From contig NZ_BAZS01000024.1 of NCBI RefSeq assembly GCF_001310895.1, forward strand, positions 1 through 64,000: DNA of 64,000 nucleotides. Direction: 5' to 3'. The notes under the pieces were generated by a model. The model saw only the letters and a program-made list of their open reading frames with translations. It had not been told where the DNA came from and did no database searches. This document shows positions 43,651 to 54,148 of this stretch, piece by piece. The position numbers and the translations under genes were made by a program. The first letter of the stretch is position 1. Every line of letters starts with the position of its first letter. This DNA comes from Virgibacillus halodenitrificans JCM 12304. GTDB taxonomy: Bacteria; Bacillota; Bacilli; Bacillales; Amphibacillaceae.

Positions 43651-44334
43651 ATGGATGTTAAACATTTAGAAGATCAGCTTGAAATTAAGTTCGATGACCT
43701 AAAGCTGTTAAGACAAGCCTTTACACATTCATCTTATGTGAATGAGCATCGAAAAGAAGCATTCTCAGATAATGAACGGTTGGAATTTTTAGGGGATGCT
43801 GTGTTGGAATTAGGTGTTTCTCAGTATTTATACAAAAAAAATACCATGATGCCTGAAGGAGAAATGACCAAATTGCGTGCTTCTATTGTTTGTGAAGCCT
43901 CTCTTATGAACTTTGCGAGGGACTTAAACTTTGGCCAATATATATTATTGGGTAAAGGAGAAGAACAAACAGGTGGAAGAGATAGGCCTGCATTACTAGC
44001 AGACGTTTTTGAAGCATTTTTAGGTGCTTTGTATTTGGATAAAGGCTTTTTAGTGGCAATGGAATTTCTAGAGAAATATGTTTTTCCAAAAATTAAAACA
44101 GGTGCTTTTTCGCATGCGATGGATTATAAGAGTCAATTGCAGGAATTGGTACAGCAATACAAAGATCAAACGGTTGAGTATAAAATTATTGAAGAAAGAG
44201 GTCCGTCTCATAACAAAGAATTTGTTGCTCAAGTGCTGATTAAAGAAAAAGATTCAGGAATGGGTGTTGGTAGAACCAAGAAAGAAGCGGAACAAAGAGC
44301 TGCTAAAACAGCTTTGGATAAATTTAATTCTTAA
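43651..44334 (+). CDS. rnc: Ribonuclease III
   Basis: RNase III cleaves double-stranded RNA, including rRNA precursors and SRP RNA. The 227-residue protein has the catalytic signature [13 protein letters not shown] (about 48-60) and a C-terminal double-stranded RNA-binding domain (about 155-226, [21 protein letters not shown]). GAGGGTGG precedes the ATG. A convergent terminator follows. Confidence 0.96.
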   Translation: MDVKHLEDQLEIKFDDLKLLRQAFTHSSYVNEHRKEAFSDNERLEFLGDAVLELGVSQYLYKKNTMMPEGEMTKLRASIVCEASLMNFARDLNFGQYILLGKGEEQTGGRDRPALLADVFEAFLGALYLDKGFLVAMEFLEKYVFPKIKTGAFSHAMDYKSQLQELVQQYKDQTVEYKIIEERGPSHNKEFVAQVLIKEKDSGMGVGRTKKEAEQRAAKTALDKFNS

Positions 44335-44415
44335 TCATCTCTAGTTCCCAGCATTTCTGCTATAAAAAGTGAAGTTTTACGAAATAATTCGTCTCTCAGC
44401 ATTTTTTAATAGAAC

Positions 44416-44451
44416 ATAGAAAACAGGCTGTTATTACAGCCTGTTTTCTAT
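44416..44451. terminator. Bidirectional terminator between rnc and the DUF1128 gene
   Basis: ATAGAAAACAGGCTG (44416-44430) pairs perfectly with CAGCCTGTTTTCTAT (44437-44451) around TTATTA. Both flanking genes converge on it. Confidence 0.88.
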
Positions 44452-44453
44452 CG

Positions 44454-44678
44454 TTAACTCTTGCGAACTGATCGCAGCTCTTCGATAAAAGCTTGTGTTT
44501 CTGAAGCGCTTAAGTGCCCTTTTTGTACGATCATATCATGCATCATTTTCAGTTCATCGTACTTTGCCAAATCATAGTCTTTAGGGTCCATTATCGAGCG
44601 ATTTACAACCCCTAAACGATCGGCCAATTCATCCAAGAGTATTTTTAAGTTTTCCTCTGTTGCTTGATCCAATGTCAT
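44454..44678 (-). CDS. UPF0435/DUF1128 family protein (YfkK-like)
   Basis: The 74-residue acidic protein matches the Bacillaceae family of B. subtilis YfkK: the ENLKILLDEL opening, LGVVN, a central YDELKMMHDMI helix and the ending IEELRSVRK. AGAGGTG precedes the ATG. The function of the family is unknown. It sits alone on the minus strand between rnc and smc, where B. subtilis has no such gene. Confidence 0.82.
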   Translation of the reverse strand: MTLDQATEENLKILLDELADRLGVVNRSIMDPKDYDLAKYDELKMMHDMIVQKGHLSASETQAFIEELRSVRKS

Positions 44679-44838
44679 ATTAACACCTCTTAATATCTTA
44701 TTACTAGAATAACAACGTTTACGCTACTTCTTTTGTTACTATGTTTATGATAAAATAAATGCGTTAAAAAGCCAAATTGTTTCTAAAGAAATTTAATATG
44801 AGACTTATTTCGTCTTATAATTTGTAGGAGAAATGTAT

Positions 44839-47800
44839 ATGTTTTTAAAACGGTTGGAAAGTGTGGGTTTTAAATCTTTTGCAGAGAGAATCCATGTTGA
44901 TTTTGTGCCCGGTGTTACTGCAGTAGTTGGCCCAAATGGAAGCGGGAAAAGTAATATTACTGATGCGGTACGATGGGTCCTTGGGGAACAATCAGCAAAA
45001 TCGCTACGTGGTTCTAAAATGGAAGATATCATTTTTCAAGGCAGTGACACAAGAAGGGCATTAAATGTCGCGGAAGTTACCTTAGTTCTTGATAATAATG
45101 ACCATGCTCTTCCTTTGGATTATGAGGAGGTTAGCGTAACAAGACGTGTATACCGCTCAGGAGAAAGTGAATATTATATTAATAAACAAGCTTGCAGACT
45201 GAAAGATATTGTCGATTTATTTATGGATTCTGGTCTTGGCAGGGAGGCTTTCTCCATAATAAGCCAAGGAAAAGTGGAAGAGATTCTCAGTTCAAAAGCT
45301 GTAGAGAGAAGAACCATATTTGAAGAAGCTGCAGGAGTATTAAAATATAAGCAAAGAAAGAAAAAAGCAGAATATAAATTAGCAGAAACTCAGGAAAACT
45401 TAAACCGTGTAGAGGATATTGTCAATGAGGTTGAACAGCAGATGAGTTCTCTTGAGAATCAGGCCAAGACGGCTGAGAAGTATTTACAGTTTAAAGATGA
45501 ACTTACACAGAGTGAAGTTTCCTTACTTATAACTGTCATAGATACACTTCACACCCAATGGAGAAATTTATTAAAAGACATTGAAGTGGAGAAAGAGAAA
45601 GAAATTTCTTTGAAAACCGCGATACAGGGTAAGGAGGCTACTGTTGAACGGGAAAGAAATGCGCTGCAGCTATTGGATCAAGAAATAGAAAAGTTTCAGG
45701 AAGATTTGCTAAAGACTACCCAGGAATTGGAAAAGTATGAAGGAAGAAAGAAGTTGCTTCATGAACGAACAAAGCATGCTACCGAGAATAGAGAGAAATT
45801 AGAGAAGCAAATAGATCAAACTTCAGTGAAAATTGGTAAACTTCATGAAGAATTTATCAAGGAAAAAAAGAAATTATCTGCACTTAATGATAGAAAGAAA
45901 TCTACACAGCAAAGTATAAAGGAACTAAAAGGTTATTTAGAGCTTGATCAGGAAGCACTTGCTGAACAAATTGAGGATTTGAAATCTGATTATATTGAGT
46001 TATTAAATCAGCAAGCAGCTAAAAGAAATGAATTACAATCTATTGCAAAGCAATTGCAACAAATTAATGGTAAAAAGGATCAACAGGATGTGAAGTTTAA
46101 GGAATTACTAAAGAACAGAGAAGATACACAACTATCTGTGAAGAAACTCTCCTCCTCTTTATCAATCTCTAAAGCAGAAGTTGAAGATAAAGAAAAATTG
46201 ATCCAGCATATAAAGGATTCCATAAGTGCTGAAAGGACTGTTTTCGAGCAAGCTCAAAGTAAACTTTATCAAGGATACCAGTATATTGAGAAGCTGAAAT
46301 CTAAACAAGAAATGCTCCAAGAAATGAAACAGGATTTTCAAGGTTTCTTCCAAGGGGTAAAAGCAATACTTAAAGCACGTGAGAATGAAAAATTGCATGA
46401 CATATATGGTGCAGTTATTGAACTTATTGATGTGCCAAATAGATACATAACTGCTATTGAGACAGTCCTTGGTGGACAATCCCAACATGTCGTTGTAAAA
46501 AATGAAAAAGCAGCTAGGGATGCTATTTACTGGCTGAAAAAAACAAACAACGGTAGAGCAACCTTTCTTCCGTTAGACAGCATTCAAGAAAGGTATATTT
46601 CTCCAGATTTACTCTATAAATTAAAAGAACATCCGGCTTTGTTGGCATTGCCGCCGATCTGATAAAAATAGACGCATCATTTTCCCGAGCAGTTAAACAT
46701 TTAATGGGACATGTGGTTATTGCCCAGTCGCTGAAAGATGCAAACGAAATAGCAGGAATTGTAAAGAGAAAGTTTCGTATTGTTACCGTGGACGGGGATG
46801 TAGTTAATCCAGGTGGTGCAATGTCTGGCGGAGCAAATAAGAAAACAAATCAATCTTTATTTACAAGAGAAAAAGAACTTCAAGAGTTAACGGATAAGTT
46901 AAAAGACTTTCAAGAGAAGACACTCTCGTTTGAACAGCAAGTGAAGGATAAAAGGCAGCGTATTAAAGAACTTGAACAACAATTAAGCGATGAGGAATCG
47001 ATATTAATTGAATCTAAAGAAAAGCTTCAGCAACATTATTCTAATTCGAAAGAACAAGAAATGAAGCTTGATGCACTTAATAGCCAGCTTGAAATGTATG
47101 ATTATGATAGAAACCAATATAAAAATGACCATAACTCTCTTATTCAACGTGAAAAACAATTAACCATTGAACTTACCAAGATTAAAGAGGAATTGAATTC
47201 TCTGCAAAACAAAATGGATGATTTAACCAAGCAGGAAAAGATGTATAATGAGCAGCAAGATGCCAACAAAAGCAAACTTCATCAGAAACAAGTTTTATTG
47301 GCTGAGCAAGAAGAACGAATGAAAAGCCAAAAGGAAAAGACCAATGGAGTACAAAATCAATTAGAAGAATTACAACAACAGTATGATTTATTTCAGAAAG
47401 AACTTGTCGAGATAAAATATGTAGACAATTCCACTCACACGGAAGAAGAATTAGATAATATTATTATTTCAAATAAAGAAAGTAAAACCAGTCTGACTGA
47501 CTCTATTCAAAGAAAACGATTGGAACGAACCAATCGAAGCCAACTTTTGGAAGATAACGAAAGAGAAATTAAGGAAGAAAATAAAAAACATCAAACACAG
47601 TTACAATTAATTCAACAAAAGGAAGTAAAAGCGAATCGGCTGGATGTTGAGTTGGAAAACCATCTTTCTCAACTTCAGAGTGACTATATGATTACCTATG
47701 AAAAAGCACTGCAAGCTTACGAAAAAACGAAGGATATAGAAAAATCAAAGGCCGTTGTTAATCAATTAAAGCAACAAATAGAAAACTTAGGAACAGTCAA

Positions 47801-48404
47801 TATTGGCGCAATTGATGAATTTAAACGGATTAATGAACGCTATTCATTTTTAACTGAACAGAGAGCAGATCTAATAGAAGCAAAGCAAACTCTCTATGCG
47901 ATAATAAAAGAGATGGACGAAGAAATGATTAAGCGTTTTGATGAGACATTTTCTCAAATCAAAGAGGAGTTTGCAGTCGTATTTCATCAGTTATTCGGGG
48001 GAGGACGTGCAGAGTTAAAGCTGACGGATCCAAAAAAACTGCTTGAAACTGGTGTAGAAATTGTAGCCCAACCCCCAGGGAAAAAATTACAAAACCTTGG
48101 CTTGTTATCTGGTGGAGAGAGAGCATTAACTGCAATTGCTTTATTATTTGCTATTTTACGTGTTAGACCTGTGCCTTTTTGTATACTAGATGAAGTAGAG
48201 GCAGCCTTGGATGAAGCGAACGTAGTCAGATTTGCGAAATACGTAAAATTATATAGTGAAGATACTCAGTTTATTGTAATCACCCACCGAAAAGGTACAA
48301 TGGAAGAAGCAGATGTATTGTATGGGGTGACCATGCAGGAATCTGGTGTCTCAAGGCTAGTTTCTGTACGGCTTGAGGATACAAAAGAACTAGTGAATTC
48401 ATAA
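44839..48404 (+). pseudogene. smc: Chromosome condensation ATPase SMC, interrupted by a one-base deletion
   Basis: SMC with ScpA/ScpB compacts and segregates the chromosome. The ATG at 44839 lies eight bases after GTAGGAG and gives MFLKRLE, as in B. subtilis (an ATG at 44833 is too close). The N-terminal Walker A (GPNGSGKSN), long coiled coils, hinge region and C-terminal LSGGERALTAIALLF plus Walker B are all present, but the frame breaks in the hinge at about 46638-46641. There GCTTTGTTGGC should read GCTTTTGTTGGC: one T of a T-run is missing. Adding it gives about 1188 residues (1186 in B. subtilis). Sequencing error is likely. Confidence 0.9.
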
Positions 48405-48419
48405 GGAGGACCATCGATC

Positions 48420-49414
48420 ATGGGATTTATGGATAAATTTAGAAATAAATTTAAACAGAGCGAAGAAAAAGAAGAAGTATCAGCAAAATACAAGGAAGGT
48501 ATGAAGAAGACTCGCAGCTCTTTTTCAGGAAAAATCAATAATTTAATTGCCCGGTATCGTAAAGTGGATGAAGATTTCTTTGAAGAGTTGGAAGAGATCT
48601 TAATCTCTGCTGATGTAGGTGTAATGACGGTAATGGATCTTATTGATGAATTGAAAATGGAAGTGAAGCGACAGAATATAAGTGATACGAAAGAAGTTAA
48701 AGATATAATTTCCGAAAAATTAGTAGAGATATACTACGGAGAAGCAGATGAAAAGATAGAAGAGTTACATTTGGAGGAAGGGCAACTTTCCATTATATTA
48801 GTTGTTGGTGTTAATGGAGTTGGTAAAACGACATCTATAGGGAAATTAGCTCATCAATTAAAACAAAAAGGGAAAAATGTTGTGCTTGCTGCAGGCGATA
48901 CCTTTAGGGCAGGAGCATAGAGCAATTAGAGATATGGGGTGAGCGTGCAAGTGTAGACGTAATCAAGCAAAATGCCGGAAGCGATCCAGCGGCTGTGATT
49001 TTCGACGGCATTAAAGCAGCTAAATCACGTAATGCTGACGTTTTAATTTGTGATACAGCTGGTAGACTGCAAAATAAAGTGAACTTAATGAACGAACTGT
49101 CAAAAGTAAAACGAGTAATTGAGAAAGAAGTCCCAGGGGCTCCTCATGAAGTACTTCTCGTACTTGATGCGACCACTGGCCAAAATGCACTTACCCAGGC
49201 CAAAACCTTTTCAGAGGCAACAGATGTTTCTGGCATTGTATTAACTAAATTGGATGGGACTGCTAAAGGTGGAATCGTCCTGGCTATTCGTAATGAGCTG
49301 CAAATACCGGTTAAGTTCGTTGGCTTGGGTGAACAAATGGACGATTTAAGAGAATTTGATGCGCATGCCTTTGTTTACGGTCTTTTTGCTGATATGCTAC
49401 AAGAAGAGGAATAA
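48420..49414 (+). pseudogene. ftsY: SRP receptor GTPase FtsY, interrupted by a one-base deletion
   Basis: FtsY receives SRP-ribosome complexes at the membrane. The first 166 codons include the acidic N-terminus, the helical N domain and P-loop [10 protein letters not shown] up to GDTFRAGA. A stop follows because GCATAG stands where GCAATAG is expected at 48917/48918. Adding one A restores the GAIEQLE-WGER continuation and a full protein of 331 residues (329 in B. subtilis), with DTAGR and [10 protein letters not shown] intact. Since ftsY is essential in B. subtilis, a sequencing error is much more likely than a real null. Confidence 0.92.
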
Positions 49415-49425
49415 ATTAAGCCAGC

Positions 49426-49455
49426 TTGACAAGTCTTGTTTTATTTCTGTAAGAT
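49426..49455 (+). promoter_or_regulatory. Likely promoter of ylxM-ffh
   Basis: TTGACA (49426-49431), 18 bases, TAAGAT (49450-49455), 47 bases upstream of the ylxM start. Confidence 0.55.
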
Positions 49456-49501
49456 AAATATAAATTGTAAAGTGAAATCACTTAACAAGGCGGGGTGTAT
49501 A

Positions 49502-49825
49502 ATGCTCGAAAAAACTACCAGAATCAATTATCTTTTCGATTTCTATCAAGCGTTGCTGACACCCAAACAAAGAAATTATATGGAAATGTATTACTTGGAA
49601 GACTATTCATTAGGGGAAATATCCGAGGTTTCCAATGTTTCCAGACAGGCTGTATATGATAATATAAAACGGACGGAAGCGATGCTTGAATCTTATGAAG
49701 AAAAATTGCATTTATACAGTAAATTTAAGAATAGAGTTGTTTTAATTAAAGAACTCGAGACAATGGTTCCCAAAGAATTTACGGAGCTATTGCATAAACT
49801 CCATCAATTAAAAGATATAGATTAG
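49502..49825 (+). CDS. ylxM: SRP-associated helix-turn-helix protein YlxM
   Basis: YlxM family proteins are encoded beside ffh and contribute to the signal recognition particle in streptococci. The 107-residue product has a sigma-70 region 4-like helix-turn-helix (about 18-62: [24 protein letters not shown]). The ATG at 49502 matches the family start; an in-frame upstream start at 49436 would overlap the promoter. It lies 13 bases before ffh. Confidence 0.92.
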   Translation: MLEKTTRINYLFDFYQALLTPKQRNYMEMYYLEDYSLGEISEVSNVSRQAVYDNIKRTEAMLESYEEKLHLYSKFKNRVVLIKELETMVPKEFTELLHKLHQLKDID

Positions 49826-49838
49826 GGGGAAACCTTCT

Positions 49839-51182
49839 ATGGCATTTGAAGGATTGGCCGACCGTTTACAGAGTACAATTAAGAAGATCACTGGTAAAGG
49901 GAAGGTATCTGAACAAGACGTAAAGGAAATGACAAGAGAAGTTCGTCTTGCCTTGTTAGAGGCTGATGTAAACTTTAAAGTGGTTAAAGATTTAATTAAA
50001 AGAATTAAAGAACGGGCTATTGGTCAAGAAGTGATGGAAAGCTTAACTCCTGGTCAACAGGTTATTAAGGTTGTTCAGGATGAATTACGTGAGTTAATGG
50101 GGGGAGAGCAAAGTAAAATAGCTGTTGCTGACCGCTCGCCTACAGTGATTATGATGGTTGGTTTACAAGGTGCAGGTAAAACAACTACATCTGGCAAACT
50201 GGCTAATCTCTTGCGAAAAAAGCATAATAGATCTCCGTTATTGGTGGCATGTGATGTATACCGACCTGCAGCGATAAATCAATTGGAGACATTAGGTGAA
50301 CAGCTTGATATGCCTGTATTCTCTATGGGAACTGATGCGAATCCAGTAGATATTGCCAAACAATCTATTGAAAAGGCAAAGGAAGAACATCGGGATTATG
50401 TAATTATTGATACAGCTGGTCGTTTGCATGTTGATAATGACCTCATGGATGAATTACAGCAAATTAAATCAACTGTAAAACCTGATGAAATATTTTTAGT
50501 TGTGGATGCTATGACAGGGCAAGACGCAGTAAACGTCGCTGAGAGCTTTAATGATCAATTGGATATTTCTGGTGTGGTGTTAACGAAGCTTGATGGCGAC
50601 ACTCGTGGAGGGGCTGCTCTTTCCATAAAAGCAGTCACGGACAAACCAATTAAATTTGCTGGTATGGGAGAAAAACTGGACCAACTCGAGGCATTCCATC
50701 CAGACCGTATGGCATCAAGGATTTTAGGTATGGGTGACGTCCTTTCTTTGATTGAAAAAGCTCAGACAAATGTGGATGAGAAACAGGCAAAGGAATTAGA
50801 AGAAAAAATGCGGACGATGTCCTTCACTTTCGATGATTTTCTCGAGCAAATGGGTCAAGTAAAAAACATGGGCCCGTTAGATGAGTTAATGTCTATGATT
50901 CCAGGTGCTAATAAAATGAAAGGTCTTAAAAACGCCCAAATTGATGAAAAGCAACTTTCACATGTGGAAGCAATCATTCAATCAATGACAAAAAAAGAGC
51001 GTAAAGACCCAAGTATTATGAACGCTAGTCGCAAGAAAAGGATTGCTAAAGGATCGGGGACTTCGGTTTCCCAAGTAAACCGTTTGTTAAAGCAATTTGA
51101 AGAAATGAAGAAAATGATGAAACAAATGACAAATATGCAAAAGGGGAAAAAAGGCAAAGGATTAAATTTCCCGTTTATGTAA
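49839..51182 (+). CDS. ffh: Signal recognition particle protein Ffh (SRP54)
   Basis: Ffh binds the SRP RNA and signal sequences and pairs with FtsY. The 447-residue protein has the helical N domain, the GTPase domain (GLQGAGKTTT, DTAGR, TKLDGDTRGG) and a C-terminal methionine-rich M domain (about 295-447) with the RNA-binding helix-turn-helix SGTSVSQVNRLLKQFE. AGGGGGAAA precedes the ATG. It is intact, unlike its partner ftsY in this sequence. Confidence 0.97.
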   Translation: MAFEGLADRLQSTIKKITGKGKVSEQDVKEMTREVRLALLEADVNFKVVKDLIKRIKERAIGQEVMESLTPGQQVIKVVQDELRELMGGEQSKIAVADRSPTVIMMVGLQGAGKTTTSGKLANLLRKKHNRSPLLVACDVYRPAAINQLETLGEQLDMPVFSMGTDANPVDIAKQSIEKAKEEHRDYVIIDTAGRLHVDNDLMDELQQIKSTVKPDEIFLVVDAMTGQDAVNVAESFNDQLDISGVVLTKLDGDTRGGAALSIKAVTDKPIKFAGMGEKLDQLEAFHPDRMASRILGMGDVLSLIEKAQTNVDEKQAKELEEKMRTMSFTFDDFLEQMGQVKNMGPLDELMSMIPGANKMKGLKNAQIDEKQLSHVEAIIQSMTKKERKDPSIMNASRKKRIAKGSGTSVSQVNRLLKQFEEMKKMMKQMTNMQKGKKGKGLNFPFM

Positions 51183-51238
51183 GATAGCAAAATGAAATGT
51201 TGGTATTAGAATAAAATTATAATGTAATGTAAAAACAC

Positions 51239-51267
51239 TTTACAGACAAATTACTTTCTGTTAGAAT
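51239..51267 (+). promoter_or_regulatory. Likely rpsP promoter
   Basis: TTTACA (51239-51244), 17 bases, TAGAAT (51262-51267), 41 bases before the rpsP ATG. Confidence 0.6.
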
Positions 51268-51307
51268 TTAATCTTGTGTGAGACATTTAAATTTGGAGGT
51301 GCAAATC

Positions 51308-51577
51308 ATGGCTGTTAAAATTCGTTTGAAACGTATGGGTTCAAAAAGAAATCCATTTTACCGTATCGTTGTAGCTGATTCACGTTCTCCTCGTGATGGA
51401 CGTCAGATTGAGCAAATCGGGACATACAACCCAGTAGTTAATCCAATTGAAGTTAAAATAGATGAAGAAAAAGCATTGGATTGGATGACAAAAGGTGCTA
51501 AGCCAAGTGATACAGTTCGCAATCTTTTCTCAAAAGAAGGCATCATGAAGAAATTCCACGAACAGAAAAATCAATAG
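51308..51577 (+). CDS. rpsP: 30S ribosomal protein S16
   Basis: S16 is a small-subunit assembly protein. The 89-residue product starts [11 protein letters not shown] and contains the conserved [15 protein letters not shown]. An in-frame GTG at 51278 is not needed: TTTGGAGGTG lies just before the ATG at 51308 and the family starts there. khpA follows after 19 bases. Confidence 0.97.
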   Translation: MAVKIRLKRMGSKRNPFYRIVVADSRSPRDGRQIEQIGTYNPVVNPIEVKIDEEKALDWMTKGAKPSDTVRNLFSKEGIMKKFHEQKNQ

Positions 51578-51596
51578 TAAAGTAGTGTGATATATC

Positions 51597-51824
51597 ATGA
51601 AAGCCCTAATTGAAACTATTGTTACTTCTCTCGTTGATCATCCCGAAGATATCGTGGTGACAGAGACCGAAGAGAATGAAAAAGTAGTTTATCACCTTTC
51701 TGTAAATCAAGAGGATGTAGGCAAGGTGATTGGCAAAAATGGACGTATTGCAAAGGCAATCCGTACTGTAGTTTATGCTGCAAAGACGGATAGTGGAAAA
51801 CGTATTTATCTTGATATTATGTGA
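51597..51824 (+). CDS. khpA: RNA-binding KH-domain protein KhpA (YlqC)
   Basis: KhpA forms an RNA-binding dimer with KhpB, linked to cell elongation in streptococci. The 75-residue protein is a single KH domain with the GKVIGKNGRIAKAIR core containing the GxxG loop near residue 45. The ribosome site is weak, so translation may be coupled to rpsP. A terminator-like hairpin follows. Confidence 0.93.
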   Translation: MKALIETIVTSLVDHPEDIVVTETEENEKVVYHLSVNQEDVGKVIGKNGRIAKAIRTVVYAAKTDSGKRIYLDIM

Positions 51825-51854
51825 AGGGGAAGGGGGATACCTTTCCCTTTTTCT
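51825..51854 (+). terminator. Terminator-like hairpin after khpA
   Basis: GGGGAAGG pairs with CCTTTCCC (about 51827-51848, one G-U) around a GGGATA-type loop, followed by TTTTTC. Downstream genes may be reached by readthrough. Confidence 0.6.
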
Positions 51855-51897
51855 ACATCTCTGGTAGTTGTATTACTTGTGAGAGTGAGGAAATTAC

Positions 51898-52287
51898 GTG
51901 AAAATTATCCAAAAAGTCCTGATTAAACAAATTGTAACAGAGAGAAGTAAAGAAAAGTTAAAGAACAACTTTACAAGCCATAAAATGCGGCTTGAACAAG
52001 AGTGTCAACAACTGCTTTTTGAACAAAGAAAGCTACAAAATAAACCAGGGGTATCCAAACAAGATATTAGTCAACGTTTTCAACAAGAGATAAAAAATCG
52101 AAAAGAAAAAATAAAGTTAGCAGACTTTAAAATTGAGCAATTGGATATGCTTGAAATGGGTAGTGAGATTATAGAAGACCAAGTTGAAGCTCTTGTTGAG
52201 GTTTCTGTAGGTATGGATTGGAATGAACCAATAAAAGAAAAAGCAATTATAATTAAGGACGAAACTGTCGTTCGAATAGATGAATAG
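51898..52287 (+). CDS. ylqD: YlqD family protein of unknown function
   Basis: The 129-residue protein matches B. subtilis YlqD in length and locus. It is charged and largely helical; residues about 18-90 look like a coiled coil rich in Lys, Glu and Gln, and the C-terminal part ends in a short beta-rich segment. The start is GTG after GAGTGAGG. It lies 15 bases before rimM. No biochemical role is known to me. Confidence 0.85.
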   Translation: MKIIQKVLIKQIVTERSKEKLKNNFTSHKMRLEQECQQLLFEQRKLQNKPGVSKQDISQRFQQEIKNRKEKIKLADFKIEQLDMLEMGSEIIEDQVEALVEVSVGMDWNEPIKEKAIIIKDETVVRIDE

Positions 52288-52302
52288 TTAGTAGGTGAAA
52301 GC

Positions 52303-52818
52303 ATGAATAAGATAATGTACAAAATAGGTAAAATAGTAAATACCCACGGAATACGCGGGGAAATCAAAGTGGTTCGGATAAGTGACTTTGAAGAACGTTT
52401 TAATAAGGGAAATACAGTTTATGTGATCAAAGAAAATAAAGAACCACTTCCAGTAGTAATTAAATCGCACCGTATACACAAGGGATTTGATTTACTTGTT
52501 TTTGAGGGTTATGACTCTATAAACGACGTTGAAGGCTTTAAAGGAGCATCTTTAGAAATAACAGAAGATCAGCTTACTGAACTGGAAGAGAATGAATTCT
52601 ATTATCACGAAATTATTGGCTGCACCGTATTTTCCGAAGAAAATGAAGAAATAGGAAAGATTAAAGAGATACTTTCTCCTGGAGCCAATGATGTTTGGGT
52701 TGTCCAACGTGCTGGTCAAAAAGATTTGCTTATTCCATATATAGAAGAAGTGGTTAAGGAAGTAGATACTCAGGAAAAAAAAGTTGTGATTAAGCCGATG
52801 GAAGGGTTGCTTGATTAA
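52303..52818 (+). CDS. rimM: 16S rRNA processing protein RimM
   Basis: RimM assists maturation of the 30S head with S19. The 171-residue protein has an N-terminal RimM domain ([14 protein letters not shown], about 6-19) and a C-terminal PRC barrel containing [10 protein letters not shown] and LIPYIEEVV. The ATG follows GTAGGTGAAAGC. It overlaps the start region of trmD. Confidence 0.95.
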   Translation: MNKIMYKIGKIVNTHGIRGEIKVVRISDFEERFNKGNTVYVIKENKEPLPVVIKSHRIHKGFDLLVFEGYDSINDVEGFKGASLEITEDQLTELEENEFYYHEIIGCTVFSEENEEIGKIKEILSPGANDVWVVQRAGQKDLLIPYIEEVVKEVDTQEKKVVIKPMEGLLD

Positions 52819-52819
52819 G

Positions 52820-53563
52820 ATGCATATAGATGTCTTGACACTGTTCCCGGAAATGTTGACAGGGATGTTCCAGTCATCCATATTAAATAAAGCACATGAG
52901 AAAAATAAATACAGTTATGATTTAATTAATTTTCGTGATTTTACGGAGAATAAGCATCAAAAAGTAGATGATTATCCATATGGCGGTGGCGCCGGAATGG
53001 TGTTAACACCCCAGCCTATTTTTGATGCGGTTGATTGTGCAAAGAAACAGACGAATTCCACAAAAGAACCGCGCATTATTTTAATGTGTCCACAAGGGGA
53101 AGCTTACACTCAAAAAAAGGCGGAGGAGCTTTCAGAAGAGGAACATCTAATATTTATTTGTGGGCATTATGAAGGGTATGATGAAAGGATCAGAGAACAT
53201 TTGGTGACAGATGAGATTTCTATTGGTGATTATATCCTAACCGGGGGAGAGCTTGGAGCTATGGTAGTTATTGATAGTGTTGTTCGGCTGCTTCCAGATG
53301 TATTGGGGAATAAGCAATCTGCTCCCGAAGATTCTTTTTCCACAGGATTATTAGAATATCCTCATTACACAAGACCTGCAAACTTTCGTGGGTTATCGGT
53401 GCCCCCAATACTACTTTCAGGAGATCATGCCAAGATAGAGACATGGCGAAGAAAAGAATCATTAAAAAGAACCTATCAACGCAGAAGAGATTTAATTGAT
53501 GAAACGTGCTTAACGGAAGAAGACAACGTTTTATTAGAAGAGGTAATGAGTGAGGAAAAATAA
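52820..53563 (+). CDS. trmD: tRNA (guanine-37-N1)-methyltransferase
   Basis: TrmD makes m1G37 in tRNAs reading CNN/UNN-type codons, preventing frameshifts. The 247-residue SPOUT enzyme has [12 protein letters not shown] (about 50-61), [12 protein letters not shown] and the knot segment [14 protein letters not shown]. The ATG at 52820 gives the family N-terminus ([12 protein letters not shown]); an in-frame TTG at 52811 would overlap rimM and is not preferred. Confidence 0.95.
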   Translation: MHIDVLTLFPEMLTGMFQSSILNKAHEKNKYSYDLINFRDFTENKHQKVDDYPYGGGAGMVLTPQPIFDAVDCAKKQTNSTKEPRIILMCPQGEAYTQKKAEELSEEEHLIFICGHYEGYDERIREHLVTDEISIGDYILTGGELGAMVVIDSVVRLLPDVLGNKQSAPEDSFSTGLLEYPHYTRPANFRGLSVPPILLSGDHAKIETWRRKESLKRTYQRRRDLIDETCLTEEDNVLLEEVMSEEK

Positions 53564-53576
53564 TTCTTAATTATTA

Positions 53577-53605
53577 TTGATCTATTTTTCTTGTTATGGT
53601 ATATT
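53577..53605 (+). promoter_or_regulatory. Likely rplS promoter
   Basis: TTGATC (53577-53582), 17 bases, TATATT (53600-53605). It gives a leader of about 85-90 bases before rplS. Confidence 0.6.
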
Positions 53606-53611
53606 ATATGA

Positions 53612-53699
53612 TGTGCTTAAAGAGTTATTTAAGCCGCATAAACGATGTTCCGCTGTCACTTATTGAGATATGAGCATTGGTTTGGAAGGAGTGAACAGG
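53612..53699 (+). promoter_or_regulatory. Candidate L19 leader
   Basis: The segment before rplS contains AAGCCGCATAAACGATGTTCCGCTGTC-like blocks and GAGCATTGG, reminiscent of the autoregulatory L19 leader described upstream of Bacillus rplS. The call rests on position and partial similarity from memory; no alignment was done. Confidence 0.4.
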
Positions 53700-54044
53700 A
53701 TGCAAAAATTAATCGAAGATATTACGAAGGAACAGCTTCGTACAGATCATCCTGATTTCCGCCCGGGTGACACTGTAAAAGTTCACGTTAAAGTTGTAGA
53801 AGGAACTCGTGAGCGTATTCAGGTATTCGAAGGTGTTGTTATTAAGCGCCAAAACGGTGGAATCAGCGAAACATTTACAGTAAGAAAACTTTCTTATGGC
53901 GTAGGTGTTGAACGTACATTCCCAGTACATTCACCTCGTATCGATAAGATTGAAGTTTCTCGTCGTGGTATTGTACGTCGTGCTAAACTTTACTATCTAC
54001 GTAATCTACGTGGTAAAGCAGCACGTATTAAAGAACGCAGATAA
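53700..54044 (+). CDS. rplS: 50S ribosomal protein L19
   Basis: L19 lies at the 30S-50S interface. The 114-residue protein starts [14 protein letters not shown] and has the conserved [20 protein letters not shown] block cut short here as FEGVVIKR plus SETFTVRK, and ends [17 protein letters not shown]. An in-frame ATG at 53670 lies upstream, but GGAAGGAGTG supports the ATG at 53700. A strong terminator follows. Confidence 0.96.
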   Translation: MQKLIEDITKEQLRTDHPDFRPGDTVKVHVKVVEGTRERIQVFEGVVIKRQNGGISETFTVRKLSYGVGVERTFPVHSPRIDKIEVSRRGIVRRAKLYYLRNLRGKAARIKERR

Positions 54045-54055
54045 TAAAAACTTGG

Positions 54056-54088
54056 AAAGGAGCTTGTCTTATGTACAAGCTCCTTTTT
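54056..54088 (+). terminator. Intrinsic terminator after rplS
   Basis: AAAGGAGCTTGT (54056-54067) pairs with ACAAGCTCCTTT (54075-54086), followed by further T's. Confidence 0.88.
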
Positions 54089-54148
54089 GCTTTTATAGAA
54101 AAGTAAATAAGGATACAATAGAGGAAGAAGAAATTCGGAGGAAGCGCC

